64,000 bases of DNA from Mycobacterium palustre (GTDB taxonomy: Bacteria; Actinomycetota; Actinomycetes; Mycobacteriales; Mycobacteriaceae). The notes beneath the pieces are model-generated. The model did no database searches. It saw nothing but the letters and a program-made list of their open reading frames with translations, and had not been told where the DNA came from. The DNA lies in assembly GCF_002101785.1 (NCBI RefSeq), contig NZ_LQPJ01000107.1, positions 1-64,000 on the forward strand, given 5' to 3'. Positions 33,607 through 42,500 of this stretch are shown here, piece after piece (positions within the stretch are counted from its first letter, which is position 1; every line of letters begins with the position of its first letter). Both the position numbers and the translations under genes were made by a program.

Positions 33607-34758
33607 GTGACAGAAGCCTACATTGTTGACGCGGTTCGCACGGCGGTCGGCCGACGGGGCGGGGGTTTCGCCAATGAGCACCCGGCAGACATGGCCGCCA
33701 ACGTCATTCGCGTCGTCGTCGGTCGACACGACCTCGATCCCGAGGCAATCGACGATGTAATCCTGGGCTGCTTGGATAACATCGGCTCCCAGGCCGGCGA
33801 TATCGCGCGGACGGCGGCCCTCGCAGCGGGCCTGCCCGAGTCGGTGCCAGGTGTGACGGTGGATCGACAATGCGGATCCGCTCAGCAGGCAGTACATTTC
33901 GCGGCGCAGGCCGTGATGAGCGGCACTGCGGACTTGATCGTCGCCGGCGGTGTCCAGAAGATGAGCCAGTACCCGATCTTGAGCGCCTTCACCGCCGGCG
34001 AACCATTTGGCGCCAGCGATCCGTGGACCGGATGCCGCGGCTGGGAGGCTCGGTATGGTAAGCAAGAGATTTCGCAGTTCCGTGGCGCGGAGATGATTGC
34101 CGGTCAGTGGGGGTTCACCCGCGAGGACAACGAGCAATTCGCGTTGAGGAGCCACCAGCGCGCGGTAGCCGCCACTGTTGACGGTCGTTTTGAGCGCGAA
34201 ATCATCCCCTACGCCGATGTCACGGTCGACGAAGGGCCGCGCCCCGACACCTCCTTGGAAAAGATGGCGCAGTTGCCGACGCTGATCGAGGGTGGCGTAT
34301 TGACTGCGGCGGTCGCCAGCCAAATCTCCGACGGGGCGGCCGCACTGCTGATCGCCTCACAGGAGGCCGTCGATCGATTCCAGCTGACACCGCGGGCACG
34401 GATTCACCACATGTCCGTGCGCGGCGCTGATCCAGTGATGATGCTGACCGCCCCAATCCCGGCCACCCGGCATGCACTCAAACGCACTGGGTTGTCAATC
34501 GACGATATCGATCTTGTCGAAATCAATGAGGCGTTCGCTCCGGTGGTACTTGCCTGGCTGGCCGAGCTTGACGCCGACCCCGCCCGTGTCAACGTCAACG
34601 GGGGAGCTATCGCTCTCGGGCACCCAATCGGATGCACCGGCGCACGCTTGATGACCTCCCTACTCCATGAACTGGAGCGCACCGGCGGCCGCTATGGGCT
34701 GCAGACGATGTGCGAGGGCGGCGGACAGGCCAACGTCACGATCATCGAGAGGCTATGA
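33607..34758 (+). CDS. Acetyl-CoA acetyltransferase (thiolase)
   Basis: A 383-residue thiolase. The nucleophile is Cys89 in VDRQCGSAQQA; the general base and second Cys lie in INEAFAPV, GGAIALGHPIGCTGAR and the C-terminal MCEGGGQANVTI. All catalytic positions are present. GTG at 33607 lacks a clear ribosome site and may be leaderless. It catalyses thiolytic cleavage of 3-ketoacyl-CoA or the reverse. It is followed within 4 bases by an acyl-CoA dehydrogenase, giving a two-gene beta-oxidation unit under the upstream TetR. Confidence 0.93.
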   Translation: MTEAYIVDAVRTAVGRRGGGFANEHPADMAANVIRVVVGRHDLDPEAIDDVILGCLDNIGSQAGDIARTAALAAGLPESVPGVTVDRQCGSAQQAVHFAAQAVMSGTADLIVAGGVQKMSQYPILSAFTAGEPFGASDPWTGCRGWEARYGKQEISQFRGAEMIAGQWGFTREDNEQFALRSHQRAVAATVDGRFEREIIPYADVTVDEGPRPDTSLEKMAQLPTLIEGGVLTAAVASQISDGAAALLIASQEAVDRFQLTPRARIHHMSVRGADPVMMLTAPIPATRHALKRTGLSIDDIDLVEINEAFAPVVLAWLAELDADPARVNVNGGAIALGHPIGCTGARLMTSLLHELERTGGRYGLQTMCEGGGQANVTIIERL

Positions 34759-34761
34759 CCA

Positions 34762-35910
34762 GTGCGGCGCACACTGTATGGCCCTGACCACGAAGCCTAT
34801 CGAGGGACGGTCCGGGAATTCCTTGCCCGGGAAGTCGTTCCCCATCAGCATTATTGGGACCGCGACCACCGGATCGACCGAAACGTTTACGTCCACGCCG
34901 CCAAGGCGGGCATTTACGCGTTGGAGGTCGATGAGCGGTACGGCGGCGCCGGTGAACACGACTACCGCTACCGGATGGTGGTCTGCGAGGAAGTCGCGAA
35001 GGTCAACGCCCTGTCGTTTGGCGTCACGATCAGCCTGCAGGACGATCTGGTGCTGCACTATCTGCTCGATCTGACCACGGAGACTCAGCGGCAGCGATGG
35101 CTGCCGGGCTTCGCGTCCGGCGAACTGATCGGCGCGCTTGCGATGACCGAACCTGGCGCAGGCAGCGATCTCAGGGGAATCCGCACCACAGCCACCCGCG
35201 ACGGTGATCGCTGGATTCTCAACGGACAGAAGACGTTCATCTCCAGTGGCATCATGGCCGACCTTGTCATTGTCGCCGCACTTACCGACCCACAGGCCGG
35301 CTCACGTGGTTTCAGCTTGTTTGTCGTGGAACGCGACACGCCCGGGTTCCGGCGCGGACGCCAGCTGGACAAGATCGGGCTGCCCGCCCAAGACACCGCC
35401 GAGCTCTTCTTCGATGACGCGGCCGTACCCCTCGACAATCTTCTGGGGGAAGAAGGCCGCGGGCTGCAGTATCTGATGAGCCATCTTCCCCGGGAACGGC
35501 TGGGTGTTACCGCACAGGCGATCGCGACCGCGCGCGCCATTTTCGACCAAACCGTCGAGTATTGCCAGCAACGCAACGCGTTCGGCCGGCCGCTCGCCGC
35601 GCTCCAACACGTCCGTTTCGAACTCGCCGAGATGGCCACCGAACTGGACATCGCGGAGGCATATGTCGATAAATCAGTCCAGGCATTCAACGCGGGTGAA
35701 CTCTCCCCCGTTGACGCCGCGAAGGGGAAGTGGTACGTCAGTGAGCTCCAACGCACAATCATCGACCGCTGCCTGCAGCTGCACGGAGGCTACGGCTACA
35801 TGGTCGAGTACCCGGTCGCCCGCGCCTACCTCGACACCCGCGCTCAGACCATTTATGGCGGGACAACAGAAGTCATGAAGGACCTCATCGGCCGTGAGAT
35901 TGCCGGATGA
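34762..35910 (+). CDS. Acyl-CoA dehydrogenase
   Basis: A 382-residue acyl-CoA dehydrogenase of usual length. FAD/substrate motifs ALAMTEPGAGSDLRGI, LNGQKTFISSG and the C-terminal RCLQLHGGYGYMVEYPVARAYLD and IYGGTTEVMKDLIGR are present; the catalytic-base region and arginine of the dimer site look intact. GTG 34762 starts 4 bases after the thiolase stop, so the two genes are coupled. The protein is of the medium/branched-chain type with sequence features of the FadE24/FadE26-like mycobacterial set, though I do not assign a number. Substrate unknown. Confidence 0.93.
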   Translation: MRRTLYGPDHEAYRGTVREFLAREVVPHQHYWDRDHRIDRNVYVHAAKAGIYALEVDERYGGAGEHDYRYRMVVCEEVAKVNALSFGVTISLQDDLVLHYLLDLTTETQRQRWLPGFASGELIGALAMTEPGAGSDLRGIRTTATRDGDRWILNGQKTFISSGIMADLVIVAALTDPQAGSRGFSLFVVERDTPGFRRGRQLDKIGLPAQDTAELFFDDAAVPLDNLLGEEGRGLQYLMSHLPRERLGVTAQAIATARAIFDQTVEYCQQRNAFGRPLAALQHVRFELAEMATELDIAEAYVDKSVQAFNAGELSPVDAAKGKWYVSELQRTIIDRCLQLHGGYGYMVEYPVARAYLDTRAQTIYGGTTEVMKDLIGREIAG

Positions 35911-35941
35911 GTTGCGCATTCATGTGGTAGACGCCAATCCA

Positions 35942-35955
35942 GCGGATTAATCCGC
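35942..35955. promoter_or_regulatory. Perfect 14-bp palindrome GCGGATTAATCCGC in a convergent gap
   Basis: Located between the stops of the acyl-CoA dehydrogenase and the reverse AveC-like gene. It lacks a spacer loop and T-tract, so it fits a protein-binding palindrome or a weak bidirectional terminator. Function not decided. Confidence 0.35.
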
Positions 35956-35965
35956 CCAGGTCGGT

Positions 35966-36955
35966 TCAGCCCGGCCACATGTACGTCGGCAGATGGGCCT
36001 TCGAGGTTCCGATGATGCCCAGCCAATTGAATGGCAGGTGATAAATCAATATTGTTGCAGCACAACAGAATCCAATGACCGCGAGGGTGCTTATCGTCGA
36101 CTGCATGGCCGGGCTCCACCGGTCGAATCCGCGTTCGACCGGTGAGCGGCCGCCGCAGGGAATGGCCTGCAACCGCATCCAGGTGTAGAGCAGCCCGAGT
36201 GCGGCAACCAAAAATGGCTCGTACAGCGGGAACTGGAACTGGCTTCCCGCCCACAGCGTCAGCGGCCCGTAGGTTTGGGCGTAGGCATAGCCGTAGGTCA
36301 ATCGGATCGCCAGGTTCTCGACCACGAAATCGAACACGAACTCCCCGACGAAGACGATTGCCAGCAACGACACGTTCGAAAGCCGTGGCCAGCGCGACCG
36401 CAACGCGAAATAGGCCGGGCAGCCGACGATGGCCACACCGGCGCAGAAATAGACGTACATCGGTGGCCCCCACAGCAATGACTCCGCGTAACGCGACGAG
36501 GCCGCCGGATTGTGAAACGGGAGATACGCCGTCCAGACACCCAAGTTGACGTTGTTGGCGTTCCATGCGAACAGGTAGGTGTAACAGTTCAAAAATGCGT
36601 CAGCGACGAAGGCGGCCATCCCGCCGAGGACGAACTTGCCGTCCAGGCTCAATGCGCCGGACCGGCGCCACGGCAGCACCACACAGGCCCAGACGAGGTA
36701 GGCCAACAATGCGATGCTGAGACCCTCGAATATTCGCAACGCCACCAAATTCGACAGCGGCATCCGGTCCGGTCCTTTAAGCGGTGCCGGGCCGAAATCA
36801 CTGGAAACAATCCATCGAATTAGCGCTTGAACGGCTATTACCAGCCATGCCAAAGCGATTGCGGCCCAGACGGTGGCGCCACCTGAGCGGGACGGCTCCG
36901 TGGTCCTGGTATGGCTCTTTCGGCGAGGCGTCGATTCGGACACCACAGCAACCAC
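35966..36955 (-). CDS. AveC-family (spirocyclase-like) polytopic membrane protein
   Basis: A 329-residue protein with about seven membrane helices (first near 28-48, last near 295-315). Family features are the YLPFHNP loop, SLLWGPPMYVYF, GEFVFDFVVENLAIRLTYGYAYAQTYG and GSQFQFPLYEPF, which match the AveC-like family named after the avermectin spirocyclase/dehydratase AveC. Mycobacteria encode several of these with unknown function. GTG 36955 is the longest start; GTG 36946 has a better spaced AAAGGTGG. A second family member lies at 50718 in the polyene-like cluster. It is a candidate enzyme acting on a lipophilic ketide or terpenoid inside the membrane. Confidence 0.82.
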   Translation of the reverse strand: MVAVVSESTPRRKSHTRTTEPSRSGGATVWAAIALAWLVIAVQALIRWIVSSDFGPAPLKGPDRMPLSNLVALRIFEGLSIALLAYLVWACVVLPWRRSGALSLDGKFVLGGMAAFVADAFLNCYTYLFAWNANNVNLGVWTAYLPFHNPAASSRYAESLLWGPPMYVYFCAGVAIVGCPAYFALRSRWPRLSNVSLLAIVFVGEFVFDFVVENLAIRLTYGYAYAQTYGPLTLWAGSQFQFPLYEPFLVAALGLLYTWMRLQAIPCGGRSPVERGFDRWSPAMQSTISTLAVIGFCCAATILIYHLPFNWLGIIGTSKAHLPTYMWPG

Positions 36956-37403
36956 CTTTCTTAAATTTAATTCAGAGTAAACACCTCGGAGACCGAGGGT
37001 CGCAATGCCGATTCGAATATCTCGCCCGAGCGACTGTCGCCCAGACGATGGTCTGCAAGCGATTTCCAGTTCGAAGACTCGCGAAGCGGTCAGCCGTGAT
37101 GGCGCTGCTGGACGGACGGTAACAACGCCCTACGCCACCCGGGTCTGACATCCCGGCGGAACGCGATTCGCGTTCCCAGACAACCATTTATCGTGGCCGA
37201 GCGGCAAGGCGGGCGAACGCCGGCCACCAGCATCGTGTCGTCCACCTTGCCCTTTCGGGGAAATTTGACCTTCGATCGAACATGAACTGCGAGCGCCCCA
37301 CGTTGATGTCGCACGACCGCTTCCGGATCCCGAGACGCTGCCGTCGCGGCGGACATCGATGTCGGATTACTACGGTGACGACATCCCGGGCGGCGCCCCG
37401 CTT
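36956..37403. other. Intergenic stretch upstream of the AveC-like gene
   Basis: The first 30 bases are AT-rich (CTTAAATTTAATTCAGAGTAAA) and probably hold the promoter of the AveC-like gene. The remainder has no frame with recognisable protein similarity and no RNA structure I can identify. Confidence 0.4.
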
Positions 37404-37640
37404 CTATGGCCGGTCAATATGCGCCGCGTCGACCAAAACCAGTCGCTTGGGCAGTTTGTGGCGCGCCAGTCGCTGTGCCGCAAAGGCGTCGAACGAGTCG
37501 AGCGTGACGACCGCCGCGGGTTCGGCGACCACGGCGGCCAAGCCGACCTCGCCCCACTGCTCATCGGTGACTACGACGACACCGACATCGTGCACGTCCG
37601 ATACGGCGCAAGCACACATTCGACCTCGCGCGGGTAGGCC
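37404..37640 (-). pseudogene. Acyl-CoA synthetase (FadD) C-terminal remnant
   Basis: On the reverse strand YPREVECVLA (37,640-37,605) and, after a frameshift, SDVHDVGVVVVTDEQWGEVG, TLDSFDAFAAQRLARHKLPK and RLVLVD form the C-terminal subdomain of an AMP-dependent acyl-CoA ligase. The adenylation core and the terminal catalytic Lys segment are missing. No start or stop of the original gene remains. It shows that an acyl-CoA ligase gene once lay beside the mmpL/tetR locus. Confidence 0.68.
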
Positions 37641-37816
37641 CAGAACCCCCGGGCCGTGTTCGCCGGCAGGCGGGGAATGGGATGTCAGGCGGTGCCGCGG
37701 ACCGGCCGCCGATAGTGCCGGCGCGGAGCGCCACCCACACCGGTCGCGTACGAACGCACCCCTCTGTGGCGTTTTCATGCGACCGGTGCATTGCACGCCA
37801 GCATTCCCGCCGCGTC

Positions 37817-38422
37817 CTAGGTGGACAGTGCGGGCAGCACGAGTGTGTCGATGACTCGACGCAGGAAATCCGCGTCGGCGGTTTGTCCGCTTAGCACCCG
37901 CAGCAGGCTCATCGCTGTGAGTACGTCGGCGACCAGCGACCAGTCCCGTTCGGCGGAGATTTCGCCACGGGCCGCGGCCTGCGCCAGCACAGCAGACATG
38001 ATGCGTCTGCCTCTCAGCAGCAACAGGTCATCAAGCGCCGTGGCGAGCTGGGTATCGCGGGTGGCTTCTAAGGCGACGCGGAGCACCAGATCGTTTGTGA
38101 TCAAGGTATTGTCGTTGCGCACCGCGCGTTCGATGAGGGCTTGTAGGTCGCCAGTCAGGCTGCCGGTATCGGGGGGGTCGTCGGTGCGCAGATCGGGCCG
38201 CCAATAGACCAGAACGTCGGTCATCAGTGCGGCTTTCGACGACCACCGTCGGTAAATGGCGGCCTTGCCGACGCCGGCGCGTGCGGCGATGTCGTCCATG
38301 CATGTGGCGTCGTACCCGTGTTCGGTGAGCGCGGCGAGGGCGGCGTTGAGGATCGCGGGATCACGCGATCGGTCCAGCCGGCCGTCGGTGCGTTGGCGCA
38401 GCTTGGATTCCATCTCACTCAT
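37817..38422 (-). CDS. TetR family transcriptional regulator
   Basis: A 201-residue regulator. The helix-turn-helix reads ATCMDDIAARAGVGKAAIYRRWSSKAALMTDVLVYW, a classic TetR start (residues about 37-72). The C-terminal half is of the TetR_C_16-like mycobacterial type, with a DLVLRVALEATRD segment. ATG at 38422; an alternative ATG is at 38413. It lies 40 bases downstream of the mmpL stop on the same strand, so it is probably the last gene of an mmpS-mmpL-tetR operon and may repress it, comparable to the regulator next to mmpS5-mmpL5, though that one is MarR-type. Confidence 0.88.
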   Translation of the reverse strand: MSEMESKLRQRTDGRLDRSRDPAILNAALAALTEHGYDATCMDDIAARAGVGKAAIYRRWSSKAALMTDVLVYWRPDLRTDDPPDTGSLTGDLQALIERAVRNDNTLITNDLVLRVALEATRDTQLATALDDLLLLRGRRIMSAVLAQAAARGEISAERDWSLVADVLTAMSLLRVLSGQTADADFLRRVIDTLVLPALST

Positions 38423-38462
38423 CTGCCCGATGCCTGCCTGATCCCACCATGCCCCATCAGCG

Positions 38463-41321
38463 CTACACGCTTGTCAGTTGCGGCATGGGCGCGGTGTCGC
38501 TCTCCGGCTCAGGGTTGCCCTTCTTCCGCATGCCAAAGGTGTCAAGCGGCCACCAGAACCAGCGGCCGAGGACGGCCGCGATCGCGGGTGTCATGAAGGC
38601 CCGCACGATAAACGTGTCGACGAGTAGGCCCATCCCGATCGCGGTGCCGAACTGCCCGATCACCACCAGGTCGCTGACGATCATTGAGGCCATGGTCGCC
38701 GCGAATATGAGGCCGGCCGCGGTGACCACCCGGCCGGAGGCGCCCATGCCCCGGATGATGCCGGTGTTGAGACCCGCCGGGATTTCTTCTTTCAGCCGGG
38801 AAACCAGCAGCAGGTTGTAGTCGGAGCCGACTGCCAGCAGGATGATGACCGTCAGCGGCAGCACGATCCATTGCAAGCCGATCCCCAGGATGTCTTGCCA
38901 AAGCAGCACGGAAAGACCGCATGCGGTGCCCAGCGATGCAAGCACCGTACCGACGATGACCAGGGCTGCCACCAAGCTGCGGGTGATCAGCAGCATGATC
39001 GAAAAGATGAGGATCAGCGTTGCGATGCCGGCGATCGTCAGGTCGATGACGACTCCGTCCTGCATGTCGCTGTACAGCGAGCCGGTGCCTGCCAGCGACA
39101 CCTTCGCGGATTCCAGGGGGGTTCCCTTGATCGCGTCGGCGACGGCCTGCTTGATGCCCTGGACGTGCCGGATCCCATCCACCGAGGCGGGGTCACCCTG
39201 GTGCGTGACGATGAACCGAACGGCCTTACCGTCCGGCGAGACGAACATCTTCAGCCCGCGCTTGAAGTCGGGGTTTTGGAAGACTTCCGGCGGCAAATAG
39301 AAGCTGTCGTCGTTCTTGGCTTGGTCGAAGTAGTTTCCCATCATCGTTGAGCCTTCGGCGCCCTCCTGCATATGCCGCTGAATACCCGCCATGGCGCTGT
39401 GGGTGGCCAGCATGTAATCGCGCATCCGTGTCATCGACTCGATGGTTCTTGGCAGATCGGCCAACATTTGCGGCATCAGGGTGTCGAGCTTGTCGACGTC
39501 TTTAACCGTCTTCCCAATGTCGTCGGCCATGAGGTCGATGTCGTCGAGCGTGTCGAATATCGACCGCAACGACCAGCACACCGGGATGTCGAAACAGTGT
39601 TTCTCCCAATAGAAGTAGGAGCGAATCGGGCGCCAGGTATCTTCGAAATCGGCAACGTGCTGGCGCACTTGCTCGACATCGGCCTGCAATGTGTGCATAT
39701 CGCGGGTCATCTCGTGGGTAGTGTCGGTCATCTGCTTCATGACGCCATACATGTGCTGCATGACTGAGATCGTTCTGCCCATCTCGTCGGCCTGCTCGAG
39801 CATCGCCGCCATGCTGTCGTTCATGAATTTTGCCGTCTGCAAGGTGTTGGAACTGTTCATGGCGATCACGAATGGGAGCGAACTGTGCTCGATCGGCGCT
39901 CCCAGCGGCCGCGTAATGGTTTGCACCCGCCCGATGCCACGCTCATGGAAGACGCTTTTGGCGATCCTGTCGATAATCAACATGTCCGCCGGATCGCGCA
40001 GATCATGGTCGGCTTCGACCATCAGCAATTCCGGATTCATGCGCGCCGTGGTGAAGTGCCGTTCGGCTGCGGTCTGCGCAACGTTGGCCGCGATGTCCGG
40101 CGGTGTGAACTTCCTGTCGTTGTAAGTCGGGACGTAGGTCATCAGACTGACGAATCCGATCACCGCGATGAAGGTCGTCACGACGATGATCGGTTTCGGC
40201 CATCTCGTCACGAGAGTGCCGACCTTGCGCCAACCCCGCTCCGATACTTGACGTCTCGGATCGAAAAAACCGAACTTAGATGCGACGGCCAGCAACGCAG
40301 GGGCCAGCGTCAGGCCTGCCAGCATCGTCACCACCAAGGCGATGGCGCACGGTATTCCCATGGTCTGGAAATACGGAAGCTTCGTCGCGGTCAGGCACAG
40401 ACAGGCGCCCACGATCGTCAGACCCGACCCCAGGATGACGTGCAGCACGCCGTTGAAGGCGCTGTAGTACGCCTGTTCTCGATCTTCGCCGCGGGATCGG
40501 GCTTCGTGGTAGCGGCCCAACAGGAAAATGAAATAGTCGGTGCCCGTGGCGATGGTCAGCATCGTCACCATGCTGACGGCGTACGGGGTCAGGCCGATGA
40601 TGTCCAGATTGCCGGCGGTAGCCACGATGCCTTCTGCGGCATAGAGCTCGAAGCGAACCAGGATCAACGCGAGGATCGCGTTCTTCAGGGAGCGATAGAT
40701 GATAAGCAGCATCACAAAGATGACGCCGATCGTGATCGCCGTCATCAAATCCATGCTGTTGTGCGCGGCGATGAGCGTGTCGGTGTTGAGCACGGTGTTG
40801 CCGGTCACGTAGGCCTTGACACCAGGCGGAGGTGGGACACTTTTGACGATCTTGCGGACCTCGGCGACCGACCTGTGGGCGGGGGTGGTGCCTTGCGCAC
40901 CGTCGAGGAAGAGCTGCACATAGGCGGCTTTACCGTCCGGGCTTTGGGAGCCGGCGGCGGTCAGCGGATCACTCCAGAAATCCTGGAGGAACTGGACATG
41001 CTTGCTGGCCTTGAGCTTCTCGACGATCTTGTTGTAAAACACGTGCGCGCTGTCGCCGAGCTTGTCGTCGCCTTCCAAAACGACCATCGCCGAGGAATCG
41101 GTGTCGAATTCCTGGAACTTGTGGCCGATCTTCATCATGTCCTTGAACGCCACCGCATCCCTCGGCGTCATGGGCACCGAGTGCTTTCCCGCTACCTCGC
41201 CGAGTTCGGGGGTGAACAGTGTGGTGCCGAGCGCGACGAGGAGCCAAAACAAAATGATCGGGACCGCCAGGACACGCACCAGGCGGGCGACGCGCGACCG
41301 TGGGGCGAGCTCGTTACTCAT
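38463..41321 (-). CDS. MmpL-family RND lipid transporter
   Basis: A 952-residue RND transporter. It has an N-terminal helix (residues 14-34), a large outer domain, helices 2-6 with the GTDYFIFLLGRYHEARSRGEDREQA motif near residue 265, a second outer domain with a long coiled-coil segment (about 490-640, rich in MHTLQADVEQVRQHV-type heptads), and helices 7-12 containing the second proton-relay motif GSDYNLLLVSRLKEE. This double motif with the coiled coil matches the MmpL4/MmpL5 group. It overlaps mmpS by ATGA. MmpS/MmpL pairs export glycopeptidolipids, siderophores or drugs; the cargo here is not known. Confidence 0.94.
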   Translation of the reverse strand: MSNELAPRSRVARLVRVLAVPIILFWLLVALGTTLFTPELGEVAGKHSVPMTPRDAVAFKDMMKIGHKFQEFDTDSSAMVVLEGDDKLGDSAHVFYNKIVEKLKASKHVQFLQDFWSDPLTAAGSQSPDGKAAYVQLFLDGAQGTTPAHRSVAEVRKIVKSVPPPPGVKAYVTGNTVLNTDTLIAAHNSMDLMTAITIGVIFVMLLIIYRSLKNAILALILVRFELYAAEGIVATAGNLDIIGLTPYAVSMVTMLTIATGTDYFIFLLGRYHEARSRGEDREQAYYSAFNGVLHVILGSGLTIVGACLCLTATKLPYFQTMGIPCAIALVVTMLAGLTLAPALLAVASKFGFFDPRRQVSERGWRKVGTLVTRWPKPIIVVTTFIAVIGFVSLMTYVPTYNDRKFTPPDIAANVAQTAAERHFTTARMNPELLMVEADHDLRDPADMLIIDRIAKSVFHERGIGRVQTITRPLGAPIEHSSLPFVIAMNSSNTLQTAKFMNDSMAAMLEQADEMGRTISVMQHMYGVMKQMTDTTHEMTRDMHTLQADVEQVRQHVADFEDTWRPIRSYFYWEKHCFDIPVCWSLRSIFDTLDDIDLMADDIGKTVKDVDKLDTLMPQMLADLPRTIESMTRMRDYMLATHSAMAGIQRHMQEGAEGSTMMGNYFDQAKNDDSFYLPPEVFQNPDFKRGLKMFVSPDGKAVRFIVTHQGDPASVDGIRHVQGIKQAVADAIKGTPLESAKVSLAGTGSLYSDMQDGVVIDLTIAGIATLILIFSIMLLITRSLVAALVIVGTVLASLGTACGLSVLLWQDILGIGLQWIVLPLTVIILLAVGSDYNLLLVSRLKEEIPAGLNTGIIRGMGASGRVVTAAGLIFAATMASMIVSDLVVIGQFGTAIGMGLLVDTFIVRAFMTPAIAAVLGRWFWWPLDTFGMRKKGNPEPESDTAPMPQLTSV

Positions 41322-41752
41322 ACAGATTTCACCAGACAGTAGATGAACGGTTCGTATTCATCGATGCTGCGGTCGTCGCGGACATGACCGTCGACGATGA
41401 CCCGGCATCGAAGGTGGCGAATGTTGGTGTCTCCCTGGGCAACGATGTTGGCCGACATCGACGGCAGGGTCGTCACGATGGTGTATGACCACGGCAAAGG
41501 GGCGTTCTCTACGAGATGAGGTTGCCCGTTCTCATCGAGATAATTTGCGTTCACAGTGCCCCCCGATGCTCCCGTGATCTCGTAGGTGATGTGCTTGGGG
41601 TTGAACGGCTTCGTATCGGCGTTCACATCGCCTCGCGCAATGCCGCCGTTAGCGCCGAAACTGTCGCGGACGCGTAGGACGACGTAAGAGCCCAGCGCGA
41701 CGACGACGACCAGAAGTAGCGGTATCCACGCTCTCTTGAGCAGTCGAAACAC
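41318..41752 (-). CDS. MmpS-family membrane accessory protein
   Basis: A 144-residue protein with a single N-terminal helix (KRAWIPLLLVVVVALGSYVV) followed by an extracytoplasmic beta-rich domain. The NPKHITYEITGASGGTVNANYLDENGQP segment and the C-terminal CRVIVDGHVRDDRSIDEYEPFIYCLVKSV, with paired Cys, are family hallmarks of MmpS4/MmpS5. ATG at 41752. It overlaps mmpL by 4 bases, so the products are made together and act as a complex. Mutants of such genes in other mycobacteria fail to export glycopeptidolipid or carboxymycobactin, but this locus has no matching biosynthesis genes nearby. Confidence 0.94.
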   Translation of the reverse strand: MFRLLKRAWIPLLLVVVVALGSYVVLRVRDSFGANGGIARGDVNADTKPFNPKHITYEITGASGGTVNANYLDENGQPHLVENAPLPWSYTIVTTLPSMSANIVAQGDTNIRHLRCRVIVDGHVRDDRSIDEYEPFIYCLVKSV

Positions 41753-42484
41753 CCACTCTCCCTTCCCCTACCAGCCACCGCGGGCATCGCGCGACACCAT
41801 GATCGTCGGTACGTCGTGTCCATCAGAGTCGACTTGGCGGACCGCAACTCATGGCGGAACTCGAGTTCCACTACCGGTCGCTGAGGACGATACCGCATCG
41901 CAGGCAACTCCGCCGACCAGGGTTGTCCAATGCTCTTCGCCGGCCGCTCGGTCGCACGTGAACAACCGTTCTGAACGGTAGCGCCAACGTTCAGCAGGAA
42001 GGTTCTAGGTAGCTGCGACTGCTCGGCGGTGCCTTGCGGTCGGCGAGCGAGGCGAAAAGCCCGCTCAGAGCTCGCCGATCAGCGGCATCGAGCTCGCAGA
42101 GCCAGTCCCGTGGCCAACAGTTCCCGATACGCCTCGACGGTAATCGTCTGAAAACCGGCGGCGCTGGAACGTGCCGGTTTCAGCGTCGTCAAGATAATGT
42201 GATAACGATCGCTTACGAAAAGCCTCCAGAACCGCTTCGGGAGCGTCATCGCCTGCTGCGGCCTCGATGTGCCAATCGAGACGAATAACGGCGGTGACCA
42301 GCGCATTTAAGACGCATGATCGGTTCTGACAAACCGACCTGAGCCTGATGCTGGCCGACATTCCGATCCTGCGCCGCTTACGACATCTGCAAGTGATCGT
42401 TTTCAAAACGGCGCCGCCGCGCTAGTATCGTCAGCATCGGCACCCCGGATACGGGGCACGCCGGCAAGCTATCTGCCAAGAGAT
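41753..42484. other. Intergenic region between mmpS and the carotenoid oxygenase gene
   Basis: About 730 bases. Short frames exist on both strands (for example around 42,065-42,406), but none resembles a known protein or has good codon use. Near the right end, CCCCGGATACGGGG (about 42,444-42,457) is a small inverted repeat and TAGTAT around 42,423 is a possible -10 box for the oxygenase gene. It likely holds two divergent promoters. Confidence 0.45.
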
Positions 42485-42500
42485 AAGGAGCCAGCAAACC

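Noticed and set aside
39885..41342. 485-codon forward frame opposite mmpL
   Set aside because: Arg/His/Asp-rich antisense shadow with no family resemblance.
42065..42406. Short frames before the carotenoid oxygenase
   Set aside because: No conserved motif, poor codon use and no ribosome site; treated as intergenic.
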